DNA of 64,000 nt from Paenibacillus dokdonensis (GCF_004916975.1 NZ_STGQ01000002.1:1254079-1318078), one strand, 5' to 3'. Shown: positions 25,233 to 34,024, counted from the first letter of the stretch. Translations and numbers: made by a program. The notes: generated from the letters alone by a model not told the origin.

Positions 25233-27566
25233 TTACGATGCACACGACTCACACTCTTCAATCGTCAGCGCGCGGCTGCGTACATAATACGTCGACTTGA
25301 TGCCGGCTTTCCAGGCATGAATATGCAGCTCAAGGAAGTCGGTCGCTCGGATATCCGGACGGACGTATAGGTTGAAGCTTTGGCCTTGGTCAACGTGACG
25401 CTGGCGGGCCGCGGCCATTTTAATGGACCAGTTCTGGTCGATTGTGAAGGCCGTTTTATAATACCAGATCGTTTTCTCGGACAGATCCGGAGCCGGATTG
25501 GCGATTTTGTATGTTGTTTTCTCTTCGTACGAAAGCAGGTCATACAATGGATCGATACTTGCGGTAGAGCCGGCAATGATGGAGGTTGAGCCGTTTGGCG
25601 CGATGGCGAAGAGCCATGCATTACGGACTCCATTTTCTTGAACTTCCGATTGAAGCTCTTTCCACTGTTCGGTAGTGATGAATTTGCCCACATGCTCACC
25701 GTCAACATAACCGCGGCTTGTGAAGTAAGCGCCACTTTCCCAATCAGAGCCTGCGAACTTCGCATAGCGGCCTTTTTCTTTAGCCAGCTCCATACTGGAA
25801 CGGATGAGCAGGTAGTTGATTTTCTCGTACAAATTGTCGTTATATTCAACGGCTGCATCGGATTCCCAACGGATGCCTTCAAGTGCCAGCAGATGATGCA
25901 GGCCGAACGTGCCCAGACCTACAGCGCGGTATTGGCTGTTGGTGTACTGTGCTTGCAGCACTTCAATGTTGTTAATATCGATGACATTGTCCAGCATGCG
26001 CACTTGGATCGGAATGAGACGCTCAAGAACGTCTGCCGGAACAGCACGGGCCAGATGGATGGAGTTCAGGTTGCACACCACGAAATCGCCAGGGATTTTG
26101 GAGATGACGATGCGGGTCTGTCCGTCCTTCGTCACGAGCTCTTCCTTTTCCACCACGGTTGCCGATTGGTTCTGCATGATTTCCGTACACAGGTTGGAGG
26201 AATACACCATACCATGTGCTCTGTTCGGGTTCGAGCGGTTAACCGTGTCACGGTAGAACATGTACGGTGTACCGGTTTCGAGCTGAGACTTCATGACGCG
26301 TTTCATGATGTCAATCGCAGGCACCGTGATACGGGAGAGAAGCGGATGGTCAACGGCCTCAGCATATTTTTCGCGGAATGCGCCTTGTCCGACCGTCTCA
26401 TCGTAGAAATCCTCCAGGCCAAGCGGATTACCTTTCTCATCTTTCCAGCCCATCACTTTCTTCACTTCATGCGGGCAGAACAGATTCCACTCGGTGCGTT
26501 CCTCAACAGCTTGCATGAACAAGTCAGGAATACAGATGCCGTGGAATACGTCATGTGCTCTCATGCGCTCGTCACCGTTGTTGAGCTTAAGATCCAGGAA
26601 GGCCAGGATATCTTTATGGAAAACATCCAGATAAACGGCAACCGCACCTTTTCGCGTGCCAAGCTGGTCAACGCTGACTGCTGTATTATTCAGCTGGCGG
26701 ATCCAAGGAATAACGCCGGAGCTGGTATTTTTATGGCCACGGATGTCTGATCCGCGTGCACGAACTTTACCAAGGTACACGCCGATGCCGCCGCCCATTT
26801 TGCTAAGACGCGCCACGTCTGTGTTGGAATCGAAAATACCTTCAAGCGAGTCGTCTACCGTATCGATAAAGCAGCTGGATAGCTGTCCAGCGACCTTTTT
26901 GCCGGCATTGGACATGGTTGGTGTTGCTGCAGTCATATAAATATTGCTCATAGCCCAGTAGGCTTCTTTTACAAGCTCCATACGTTTCTCGGCTGGCTCG
27001 GTGTGCATCAGGTACATGGCGATAACCATATAACGCTCCTGCGGAAGCTCCATGACACGGCCTTCAAAATCACGGGCGAGATAGCGGTCGGACAGGGTGA
27101 GAAGACCTATGTAGTCAAACAGCAAATCACGGCTATGATCGATGCTTTTTCCAAGCTCTTCAATCTGTTCTTTGGTGTAGCATTCCAGAAGCTCTTCACG
27201 ATAGATGCCTTTGTGCACAAGATCGGTAATGAGAGGATACAGGGCACCGTAAGGCTCTGTTGGATAGGCTTTATAGCGGCGGTTGTACGCTGCTTTTTTA
27301 TATAAAGAAGTCAAAAGGGAGCGGGCTGCGGCGAACTTCCAGTTCGGCTCCTCCTTCGTTACAAGCTCAAGCGCCGACATCGTAAACGCATTGCTGATTT
27401 CATCACCGGTAACTTCCTCCCGGCGCAGTTTGCTGGTTACACCGCGAATCAGGCGTTCCTTATCCAGCATCTCCAATCCTTCCAGAACGCGGTCCGCGTA
27501 AACGGAAAGGCGGATTTCATCGAAAGCCAGCTGACGATTGTTCGGTTTGGTCACGAGCTGAGGCAT
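25233..27566 (-). CDS. nrdA: Class I ribonucleotide reductase alpha subunit with ATP-cone
   Basis: Catalytic subunit, 777 residues from the ATG preceded by AAAGGGGAACTGTAC. An N-terminal ATP-cone of about 95 residues gives allosteric control. The barrel follows, with the C-terminal redox pair in IEECESCAS. Motifs of the 10-stranded barrel include PYMFYRDTVNRSNPN and NLCTEIMQ. The ATP-cone and length fit NrdA rather than the shorter class Ib NrdE. It is preceded by a cobalamin riboswitch with its own terminator. Confidence 0.95.
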   Translation of the reverse strand: MPQLVTKPNNRQLAFDEIRLSVYADRVLEGLEMLDKERLIRGVTSKLRREEVTGDEISNAFTMSALELVTKEEPNWKFAAARSLLTSLYKKAAYNRRYKAYPTEPYGALYPLITDLVHKGIYREELLECYTKEQIEELGKSIDHSRDLLFDYIGLLTLSDRYLARDFEGRVMELPQERYMVIAMYLMHTEPAEKRMELVKEAYWAMSNIYMTAATPTMSNAGKKVAGQLSSCFIDTVDDSLEGIFDSNTDVARLSKMGGGIGVYLGKVRARGSDIRGHKNTSSGVIPWIRQLNNTAVSVDQLGTRKGAVAVYLDVFHKDILAFLDLKLNNGDERMRAHDVFHGICIPDLFMQAVEERTEWNLFCPHEVKKVMGWKDEKGNPLGLEDFYDETVGQGAFREKYAEAVDHPLLSRITVPAIDIMKRVMKSQLETGTPYMFYRDTVNRSNPNRAHGMVYSSNLCTEIMQNQSATVVEKEELVTKDGQTRIVISKIPGDFVVCNLNSIHLARAVPADVLERLIPIQVRMLDNVIDINNIEVLQAQYTNSQYRAVGLGTFGLHHLLALEGIRWESDAAVEYNDNLYEKINYLLIRSSMELAKEKGRYAKFAGSDWESGAYFTSRGYVDGEHVGKFITTEQWKELQSEVQENGVRNAWLFAIAPNGSTSIIAGSTASIDPLYDLLSYEEKTTYKIANPAPDLSEKTIWYYKTAFTIDQNWSIKMAAARQRHVDQGQSFNLYVRPDIRATDFLELHIHAWKAGIKSTYYVRSRALTIEECESCAS

Positions 27567-27665
27567 GTACAGTTCCCCTTTCAAAATAGATAATATTGGT
27601 ATAAAAAGAAAAATAATACATAAACGAGCAAAAGTCTTACTTTCAGGAAGGAAGCTGGGCCATAC

Positions 27666-27711
27666 AAAAAGCATTCCCGGCGACCTGATCCTTGCGAGGC
27701 CGAAAATGCTG
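27666..27711 (-). terminator. Expression-platform terminator of the nrd leader
   Basis: On the minus strand GCATTTTCGGC / GCCGGGAATGC forms a stem followed by TTTTTG, downstream of the cobalamin aptamer and about 100 nt before nrdA. It is the likely switch that stops transcription when cobalamin is bound. Confidence 0.75.
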
Positions 27712-27823
27712 CATGTTATTCTTATAGGCACCAAAAATGGGCGCAGAAGAATATATCTACACACCATATGTAGATATTTTCATGGCAACACGTTTCCTAT
27801 TCCTCGTAGGTGTTTGTGCGGAC

Positions 27824-28023
27824 GAAACAGGCAGGTCTCCTGACTCCCGGAACTTCCGTCGGCACCTTCCCGTAAGCACCCTGGCTTATAGTGGCATCTG
27901 CCGATTTTTGCCGAAGAACAAACCGTTCCGGCTATCCGGTTACAGTGGCGGGACCGTGACGGAATTACACCGTGCTTCCCTATTAGGAATCGTGGGCTTG
28001 GTAGAGCGCGATTCACCTGTTTT
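27824..28023 (-). promoter_or_regulatory. Cobalamin (B12) riboswitch upstream of nrdA
   Basis: Read on the minus strand, the aptamer core is clear: GGTGTAATTCCGTCACGGTC, then CCGCCACTGTAACCGG, then AAGCCAGG, and the 3' B12 box GTCAGGAGACCTGCC. AAACAG / CTGTTT close stem P1. Cobalamin riboswitches before oxygen-dependent ribonucleotide reductase genes are known in organisms that also have the B12-dependent NrdJ; cobalamin then shuts off the class I enzyme. Confidence 0.93.
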
Positions 28024-28070
28024 CACTATATTTGGTTATTGTTATACTAATTTAACCCAATATGTTGTGT
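28022..28070 (-). promoter_or_regulatory. Possible NrdR box pair
   Basis: On the minus strand ACACAACATATTGGGT and AACCAAATATAGTGAA lie 33 bp apart centre to centre, immediately upstream of the riboswitch. Both resemble the NrdR box (ACACWATATATWGTGT) with several mismatches. A TATAAC -10-like element lies between them. Confidence 0.35.
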
Positions 28071-28332
28071 TTGTAAACACAAAAATCAAAAAGACAAGCA
28101 AGATGAATTATAGCAGAGAAGTGGTCAATTTGCTACTAAGAGGATGAAAGGTTGTGATCGAAAAATGTCCGAAAATGACCACTTTGGGGCAAAAAAGCAG
28201 ATGTGGCGCGATTAAAAAAATTTTTGGGGAATCTGGGTTCTTTGCTATCTTTTCCGGAGTTGGATACAATAAGGAAAGAATCAATGGACAGCATTCGGAC
28301 AATCTAAATATGGGGATAGGGAGGCAAAAAAC

Positions 28333-28635
28333 ATGGCGATTGCAGAGGTAACGGTCATTCCAATCGGAACAGCAACCACCAGCTTGAGCGCATATGTGGC
28401 TGATATGCAGAAGGTACTGGCAAACCAGCCGGGAATCAGCTATGAGCTGACTTCCATGAGCACGATCATTGAGGGACAGCTGGAAGATGTATGGAAGGCG
28501 ATCGCGGCACTGCATGAAGCACCTTTCCTGTCAGGAGCACAGCGGGTGTCCACTTCCGTGAAAATGGACGACAGACGCGACAAAGCTTCATCCAGTGCGC
28601 AAAAGCTGCACTCCGTGCGAGTGAAACTGCAATAA
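28333..28635 (+). CDS. MTH1187 family thiamine-binding protein (YqgV-like)
   Basis: A 100-residue ferredoxin-like protein of the MTH1187/YqgV (DUF77) family. Conserved features are AEVTVIPIGTATTSLS at the start and SYELTSMSTIIEGQLEDVW in the middle, with the closing strand RVSTSVKMDDRRD. Family members bind thiamine-type ligands as tetramers; their physiological role is poorly defined. GGGAGG lies before the ATG. Probably monocistronic. Confidence 0.88.
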   Translation: MAIAEVTVIPIGTATTSLSAYVADMQKVLANQPGISYELTSMSTIIEGQLEDVWKAIAALHEAPFLSGAQRVSTSVKMDDRRDKASSSAQKLHSVRVKLQ

Positions 28636-28739
28636 ACTGCAATGAGTTCCATTTATCCTAGCCATATTGCATTTTGAAGTGAAAGTTGTATAATAGTTTT
28701 TGTTTCATTTGATTCATTTAGATGAGACGGTTTGCATAA

Positions 28740-28811
28740 GCTGGTGTAGCTCAGGGGTAGAGCAACGCACTCGTAATGCGTAGGCCGGGGGTTCAATTCC
28801 CTTCACCAGCA
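28740..28811 (+). tRNA. tRNA-Thr (CGT anticodon)
   Basis: A 72-nt cloverleaf: acceptor GCTGGTG / CACCAGC with discriminator A, D arm with GCTC and GAGC, anticodon stem ACGCA / TGCGT enclosing the loop CTCGTAA (anticodon CGT), and T arm GGGGGTTCAATTCCC. CCA is not encoded. A terminator follows. Confidence 0.95.
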
Positions 28812-28820
28812 TCCAAACAA

Positions 28821-28864
28821 AAAGCACGGTTTTCCGAGTAAATCGGAGGCCGCGCTTTTTTTTA
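28821..28864 (+). terminator. Terminator after tRNA-Thr
   Basis: Imperfect stem AAAGCACGG...CCGA / TCGG...CCGCGCTTT with eight T residues. Confidence 0.8.
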
Positions 28865-28996
28865 TATTTGCATTCTCACCTGCATATATTCGAAGAGGGT
28901 GTTTTAGATTTTATTCAATCTACCATTTAAATGGTCCACACAACAAAGAAAGGGAGCTCATATGGTAATAAAAATGAATAGAGAGGTCGTGATTTC

Positions 28997-29362
28997 ATGG
29001 CGTCAACAACAGGCATCATTACGAATACGGGGACCAGTCCTGCATCGAACCTTGTCATTAACATTAGCAATGATAATCTTAGTTTTTCGTCCAACGTCGT
29101 TTATCACATCTATGTATGGAACAGCTTGGTGAGTAAATCACTGGTTTATTCCAATTCTCTGACGATTAATGCGAACACGGCTCAAATTCTTGGTTTCAAC
29201 ATCGCAGGCAATACTTCATACGAGGTTCAATTTCTAGTTACAGGCACGGTTCCGACTGATACGGTCATTACGGTCTTCGGAACGGATTCATCGGGGAACG
29301 TTATTCCTCATCAGAAAGTGCTGCAACAAGATCTCACCAATATTGCCCAACTCAATCCATAA
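28997..29362 (+). CDS. Small beta-rich protein, paralogue of the gene at 38030
   Basis: A 121-residue Ser/Thr/Asn-rich protein without signal peptide or membrane helix, predicted to be mostly beta strand. I cannot name the family. It aligns along its length with the 124-residue protein at 38030-38404: TTGIITNT / TTGMITST at the start, IAGNTSYEVQF / IAGNVAYEVQI in the middle, and SGNVIPHQKVLQQDLTNI / FGNIVTEQRVLQSELTSI near the end. AGAGGTCGTG precedes the ATG. The two copies flank the glycosyltransferase region, which hints at a shared surface role. Confidence 0.75.
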   Translation: MASTTGIITNTGTSPASNLVINISNDNLSFSSNVVYHIYVWNSLVSKSLVYSNSLTINANTAQILGFNIAGNTSYEVQFLVTGTVPTDTVITVFGTDSSGNVIPHQKVLQQDLTNIAQLNP

Positions 29363-29419
29363 GCTGTGAAGTTGAGTAAAACCGCGGATTTCTTAATATA
29401 ACTAGGGAGGAGGTAAAAC

Positions 29420-30631
29420 ATGGCCAATATACAAATATCACCAAGTTCGAGTGTTCAGTTTGAGCCAACCATCGCGGTAAATTGGCTAAACCCTTCGGTC
29501 ATGGTGGTGGTGGCCGTAGATTTCAGCACAGGATCGCCGAATATTGGCTTGTATAAGTCCATTGATGCCGGAGCAACCTGGAGCACGACGTTACTCCCGT
29601 TACCAGCCGGTTTCGCTGGAATAGAGGCACCTCATATCGATTACAATTTTCCCAATTCGTTTGTCGTATTAGCCCACGCCTTTGATTCGGATGGCCTCAG
29701 CGGTTCAATCGTGTCTTATATCTCTAACGACAATGCTTCATCATTCGGAACTCCAGTGATCGTGAACCAAGGCTTCGGACAGTTCGTCAATGACGATCAG
29801 GTGGTTGTTGTCACCGATAAGGCAGGATCCAGCCCCTTCTTTGGAAATATTTATACGGGGTATACGCATGATTACAACACACAATTTATACCGGGAAATA
29901 CGATATTCTTCAATCGTTCCATAGACGGGGGAAACACTTATATGAGCCCCAGTCTGCTGTCTTCCATCGCCGATTTTGAAGAATTTCCGGGTATCGCCGT
30001 CACCTTAAACGGCATCCTTGTCGTTGGTTGGATCACCCAAGACAATTCCGAATTCGAAATTCGGTCATCGATGGACGGCGGAGCAACATTTCAAACCGAG
30101 ACCATGGTTACCTCGGTCGATATTCCGCCTTCGCCGCTGCCAGGGTACGATTTCAGGTGTTTGACGTATCCCAACTTGGCTGCAGACATTTCCAACGCAT
30201 CAGCATCCCAAGGGAACGTTTATGCGGTGTGGCAGGACTTTCGGCAAGGCTATTCGGATATTTACCTCGCCATTTCCACGAACTTTGGTGTGGATTGGGG
30301 TACGCCGGTGCCCATTACCGGTAGTCCGGTGGGATCCCAGAGCTTTTTCCCGACCATTACCGTTTCCCCGACGGATGGAGCGGTGTTTGTATCCTATTAC
30401 ACGAATCGACTAAATCCACCTGATATTGACGTTTACCTTGCGACATCGAGGGATGGAGGAATGACGTTTACAAACACCCGTATTACGACAACTTCGTTTA
30501 ACGTCACAGGCCTTCCTCTCATTGGCGACTATATTGGAAGTGCGATCGTCCCTCAGACCGGCCGTCTTATAACCGCTTGGGCAGACACACGTACGGGAAC
30601 CTTAAATATCTGGGTTGGCGATAACCAATAA
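29420..30631 (+). CDS. Asp-box (BNR) beta-propeller protein
   Basis: A 403-residue sialidase-fold protein with repeated Asp-box motifs: SIDAGATW (about residue 46), SIDGGNTY, SMDGGATF, STNFGVDW and SRDGGMTF. It has no signal peptide, anchor or extra domain. A catalytic sialidase arginine triad cannot be confirmed, so enzymatic activity is uncertain. GGGAGGAGG precedes the ATG, and the gene lies 57 bp after the small beta-rich protein gene, so the two are probably co-transcribed. Confidence 0.8.
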   Translation: MANIQISPSSSVQFEPTIAVNWLNPSVMVVVAVDFSTGSPNIGLYKSIDAGATWSTTLLPLPAGFAGIEAPHIDYNFPNSFVVLAHAFDSDGLSGSIVSYISNDNASSFGTPVIVNQGFGQFVNDDQVVVVTDKAGSSPFFGNIYTGYTHDYNTQFIPGNTIFFNRSIDGGNTYMSPSLLSSIADFEEFPGIAVTLNGILVVGWITQDNSEFEIRSSMDGGATFQTETMVTSVDIPPSPLPGYDFRCLTYPNLAADISNASASQGNVYAVWQDFRQGYSDIYLAISTNFGVDWGTPVPITGSPVGSQSFFPTITVSPTDGAVFVSYYTNRLNPPDIDVYLATSRDGGMTFTNTRITTTSFNVTGLPLIGDYIGSAIVPQTGRLITAWADTRTGTLNIWVGDNQ

Positions 30632-30723
30632 GCTTTTATAATAAAAATTATGGAGTTGGGTATATAAGTCTGTGGCCGTCCGTACAGTTTGAATTTGAGA
30701 ATAGCCTGAACTAATTAGAAATG

Positions 30724-30752
30724 AAGTCGCCTTGTTTAGGCGGCTTTTTTTA
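30724..30752 (+). terminator. Rho-independent terminator
   Basis: Stem AGTCGCC / GGCGGCT plus seven T residues, downstream of the beta-propeller gene. The rest of 30632-30936 is AT-rich and shows no gene. Confidence 0.85.
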
Positions 30753-30936
30753 TTTGGGATAAAAAACTTAATCAATTGAATATTTCACAAAATTTACAAA
30801 ATTACACAGATTCGAATATCCGCAATTTTAAATATTTATGGTACCGTAGAGGAGTCTCTAAACAATCGTCATCACGTGACCTGTCCAGCATTGCATGTTG
30901 ATGAGATCCATCTCAGCTGTTAAAGGAGCGGAAACG

Positions 30937-31377
30937 ATGAATTTGTTCAGTGTAACGACGATTCCATCTGCAATTATTGCCGGCTTTGCGTTTTTGATGT
31001 TGTATTTGATTTTGAGTAAGTATGTATTTGGCCCTTTATTTGCGGTCATGGAACAGAGGCAGTCGCGAAACCAGGTCAATCTCGAGTCGGCGAATCAGCT
31101 TAAACAGGAGATGCAGCGGTTGGAGGATGAACGGAATGCTATACTCAAAACGGCTGCTTTGGATGCCAATGAGCTCATCCGTAATGCCGTCAAGGAAAGT
31201 GCCATGGAGGCGGAGCAGGTCATCAAAGCAGCAAGAGAAGAGTCAAATCACTACATGGCTGAGGCCCTGGCCGAACTGCAGGCAGAGAAGCAAAGAGCCA
31301 TTGAAGCCATTCAAGATGAAACGCAGGAGATTTCCAATGAGATTGTGAAAAAGCTTATTCCGAACCGGGTACATTAA
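30937..31377 (+). CDS. Orphan AtpF-like (F0 subunit b-like) protein
   Basis: A 146-residue protein with one N-terminal membrane helix, then KYVFGPLFAVMEQRQ, which is the post-membrane motif of ATP synthase subunit b. A long charged coiled coil follows to the C-terminus. It is somewhat shorter than AtpF at the delta-binding end. AAAGGAG lies before the ATG at 30937. No other ATP synthase gene is near, so it is an orphan paralogue. Possible roles are substitution for subunit b or a separate membrane-tethered coiled-coil function. Confidence 0.75.
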   Translation: MNLFSVTTIPSAIIAGFAFLMLYLILSKYVFGPLFAVMEQRQSRNQVNLESANQLKQEMQRLEDERNAILKTAALDANELIRNAVKESAMEAEQVIKAAREESNHYMAEALAELQAEKQRAIEAIQDETQEISNEIVKKLIPNRVH

Positions 31378-31408
31378 CGAAATTACATAGCAATACGTAT
31401 AAATAGAA

Positions 31409-31467
31409 AAATAGCTAAAAACCCACAAGGCCCGTTTCCCTCATGGACTTTTAGCTATTTATTTTTC
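31409..31467. terminator. Bidirectional terminator
   Basis: Twelve-base perfect stem AAATAGCTAAAA / TTTTAGCTATTT with T-rich flanks, between the convergent atpF-like and lipoprotein genes. Confidence 0.75.
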
Positions 31468-31490
31468 ATATATATCCCACACGAACCTTG

Positions 31491-32648
31491 TTATTGGGTT
31501 TTCTGAACCGTAGATACGCTCAGAAGAACGGCATTGGTTGTTCCGCCGCTGACATTGTCAAACGAAAACAGGGAGGTTGGAAGTCCACGCATGGTAACCT
31601 CATCGCCGTCCAATATGTCGCCAGTTGAGTTCATATACAAGCCAACGATGGAGTTATCATTCTCATCAGCCACATGAATGACGGCGATCGTTCCGATCTC
31701 AGTCTCTTCTTCTTGAACTTCCACGACAGTCCCGGTTACTTGCGCCATTTTATCCAGATAAGGAGTTATGTTTTTGAACAGATGGCGAGAAGTGATGCTT
31801 GCATCAACCAGCGATTTAGCTTTCTTCTTGCTTTCTGCTGTCAGAGCAGGGAAAAGATCACTATGGCCAGTGATGAAGTTATATGTCTTCTCCGTCATTT
31901 CTCCACCATCATCGGTGACTGTTGGAATGAGTTGTACCATTATATCTGCTATATTCGCCTGTTCCGAACCCGCTGCTGCAGTGGATACGTCTGTAGATGC
32001 CGGGACGGATTGTATGCCAGAAGTAGCCGTGCTGCTTAATTTAAAAGAATCGATCATTTTTTGAACCCTATTTTTACCGCCGTTATCATAAGATTCCTTG
32101 GCATAGGAAATGGAAAAAGTATAAGTCCCGTTGCCCGCAGGCACAATATATTGGGTCAAAATGACTTGAAGCTCGGCTTGTCCCTGAGCGTGGGTGTACT
32201 CGCCTACTAAAACCCCGCTGTTATTGGCGGTATCTGTGTAGCTGACTTTTTTGTAATTCTTTATGGCTTCTCCTGCAGCCCCGCTTTGATATTGAGCAAT
32301 AGCCGCATCAGCAGTTTCTTTTGCAGTAATGGTTGAACCATCCGCGGCTAAGTTGACATTGTCCGCAAAGGCCACCTTCGGAGCAGGGTCGACGTATGCT
32401 GCTTTGATTGCCGGCTGGTTAAGCTGAGTCAAATCGAATGCATTCCATGAGGCGGGGTATGAGAAGGAGAAATCAGGGGTCTCTGCTGTTTTCATTTTAT
32501 CTGCATCCGATGTTTTGGAGGTTTCCTTCGCTGTCTCCTGGGTTATAGCCGTATTTGTTTCTCCAGTTGCTTTTTCTTCTTTTTCCTTGGAACCGCATGC
32601 GGTCAATACTAAGAATAGGGACAACATCAATACCATAGACTTTTTCAA
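31491..32648 (-). CDS. Lipoprotein of unknown function
   Basis: A 385-residue exported lipoprotein: signal peptide with lipobox LTACGS (Cys at about residue 18), then a Thr/Lys/Glu-rich linker to residue 55. A domain beginning FSFSYPASWNAF (about residues 60-205) resembles the PsbP/DcrB-like fold seen in other lipoproteins. A C-terminal part of about 150 residues may contain an OB-like strand set (AQVTGTVVEVQEEE). TTG start after AAAGGA. Function is not known. Confidence 0.78.
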   Translation of the reverse strand: MKKSMVLMLSLFLVLTACGSKEKEEKATGETNTAITQETAKETSKTSDADKMKTAETPDFSFSYPASWNAFDLTQLNQPAIKAAYVDPAPKVAFADNVNLAADGSTITAKETADAAIAQYQSGAAGEAIKNYKKVSYTDTANNSGVLVGEYTHAQGQAELQVILTQYIVPAGNGTYTFSISYAKESYDNGGKNRVQKMIDSFKLSSTATSGIQSVPASTDVSTAAAGSEQANIADIMVQLIPTVTDDGGEMTEKTYNFITGHSDLFPALTAESKKKAKSLVDASITSRHLFKNITPYLDKMAQVTGTVVEVQEEETEIGTIAVIHVADENDNSIVGLYMNSTGDILDGDEVTMRGLPTSLFSFDNVSGGTTNAVLLSVSTVQKTQ

Positions 32649-33022
32649 AATCGTTCAATCCTTTACCAAGTACCCATCGGCTGGGGAATTTGCTCCGTTC
32701 ATCTGGTCTGAAGAAAGAGATTTCTGGAAAAAATAATAGAGATAACACTGTTTTTTTGATGAAGTTTGTAGGTAACTAGTTCTTTAGTTATAGTCGTTTT
32801 ATCCCGAAACTATCATCATGCATATTTTAATTACGCAATTTAATACATATGGTTCCAAACGAAGTGTGTTATTTCCTTAATTTAATATAATTGGAAGATT
32901 GGGCTTTATCGTTTATCGAGATAGATTGTCTTCCTCCTAATCCGTGTAAATAAGGAAGAGAGGAATGGGGAATACCTCCTTGATGTAAATCAATACAAGC
33001 CCAATCTATGGAGGTGGAAGCG
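32649..33022 (+). other. Intergenic region with a structured leader
   Basis: No gene is seen in this 374-nt region between divergent genes. It contains a perfect 11-base inverted repeat, AGATTGGGCTT (32896-32906) and AAGCCCAATCT (32997-33007), whose second half ends 15 bases before the start of the next gene. Further complementary segments lie inside (CTTCCTC and GGAAGAG/GAGAGGAA). The arrangement looks like a folded 5' leader of about 110 nt. Confidence 0.5.
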
Positions 33023-33235
33023 ATGAGTGATAGCAGCATTACGATTCATTTTATCGGCGGGGAGTCATTGAACATTATTTCGGATGACATTGCAGGGGTT
33101 ATTGTGAGGCTGAAAAGTGAGGAATGGGTCGATCTCAGTGAGCATCATGTGAAAACATCAAGCATCTCCTATATCAGTGCATATGAGTCTGGTTTCGACA
33201 AGAACAGTGAAAAAACTATTCCAGAGCGAAGCTGA
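33023..33235 (+). CDS. Hypothetical small protein
   Basis: A 70-residue acidic protein, probably a small beta fold (ITIHFIGGESLNIISDDI). The ATG at 33023 follows GGAGGTGGAAGCG, a strong site; an in-frame ATG 15 bases upstream lies before that site and is not used. No family is recognised. It is preceded by the inverted-repeat leader described separately. Confidence 0.65.
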   Translation: MSDSSITIHFIGGESLNIISDDIAGVIVRLKSEEWVDLSEHHVKTSSISYISAYESGFDKNSEKTIPERS

Positions 33236-33379
33236 GGCCCGAAAAGCAAGAGAAGTTTGGGAACAGAGGAAGCAGAACTCTCATAAAGGCATGGTTCACG
33301 ATAAAAGTGGACTGTGCTTTTTGCATCGGGGGACGAGAGGGATCGCCTTCTTGTATAATGGTCTTATGAGGTGATGAAT

Positions 33380-33853
33380 ATGATCGTTGTTAGTTCCTGC
33401 CTTGCGGGAATGAAAGTCAGATATAACGGGACGCACTGCATGCAGGATGTGATCCGGCGCCTGGTGGAGGAGAAGAAGGCGGTCACGGTCTGTCCCGAGC
33501 TGATGGGCGAATTCACGACTCCCAGAGAGCCAGCTGAAATTCAGGGCGGAACCGGCGCTGATGTGCTTGACGGACGAGCCCGGGTGATTGAGAAGTCCGG
33601 CAGGGATGTCAGTGATATGTATATCGGGGGAGCACATGCGGCGCTGAAGAAGATTCGCGAGCTTGGTGCAACGATGGTCGTATTGAAGGAATACAGCCCT
33701 TCCTGCGGCAGTGCAATGATTTATGACGGCCGGTTCGAGAACCGGAAAATACCTGGAAACGGAGTCACCACGGCTTTACTGGAACGGGAAGGCATCGAGG
33801 TCGTTTCGGAACAAATTTTTTTGGGAAGGCTGGAGCAATCGGGCGAGATATAA
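33380..33853 (+). CDS. DUF523 family protein (YbbK-like)
   Basis: A 157-residue DUF523 protein. The start MIVVSSCLAGMKVRYNG, the second motif VCPELMGEFTTPREPAEI and the third LKEYSPSCGSAMIYDG supply the conserved cysteines, which suggest a metal or Fe-S site. ATG at 33380 is chosen because AGGTG lies 6-7 bp upstream; GTG at 33371 overlaps that site. The function of the family is not established. Confidence 0.87.
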   Translation: MIVVSSCLAGMKVRYNGTHCMQDVIRRLVEEKKAVTVCPELMGEFTTPREPAEIQGGTGADVLDGRARVIEKSGRDVSDMYIGGAHAALKKIRELGATMVVLKEYSPSCGSAMIYDGRFENRKIPGNGVTTALLEREGIEVVSEQIFLGRLEQSGEI

Positions 33854-33906
33854 TGCTTTGAATGAGCCGATATTATCGGTTTAGCTCGGATTTTGACCTG
33901 ATCAGG

Positions 33907-33950
33907 AAGCTCTGAAAAGGAAATGCGCATTTCCTATTCAGGGCTTTTTT
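33907..33950 (+). terminator. Rho-independent terminator
   Basis: Long stem AAGCTCTGAA...GGAAATG / CATTTCC...TTCAGGGCTT followed by T residues, behind the DUF523 gene. Confidence 0.85.
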
Positions 33951-33954
33951 CACA

Positions 33955-33999
33955 TTGCAAAAAGGGCGGGGTCCGCAGTATAATAAGAACACTTGTTCT
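33955..33999 (+). promoter_or_regulatory. SOS promoter: LexA box over a sigma-A promoter
   Basis: TTGCAA (33955-33960) and TATAAT (33979-33984) with an 18-bp spacer are followed directly by AGAACACTTGTTCT (33986-33999), a perfect GAAC-N4-GTTC LexA/DinR box of Firmicutes covering the start site. It should repress the yolD-like gene until DNA damage. Confidence 0.85.
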
Positions 34000-34024
34000 A
34001 AAAATATAAGTGGAGATGATCATT

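Noticed and set aside
25638..26750. Long plus-strand ORF (370 codons) opposite nrdA
   Set aside because: It is the antisense of a clearly conserved ribonucleotide reductase gene, has no ribosome site and no family features.
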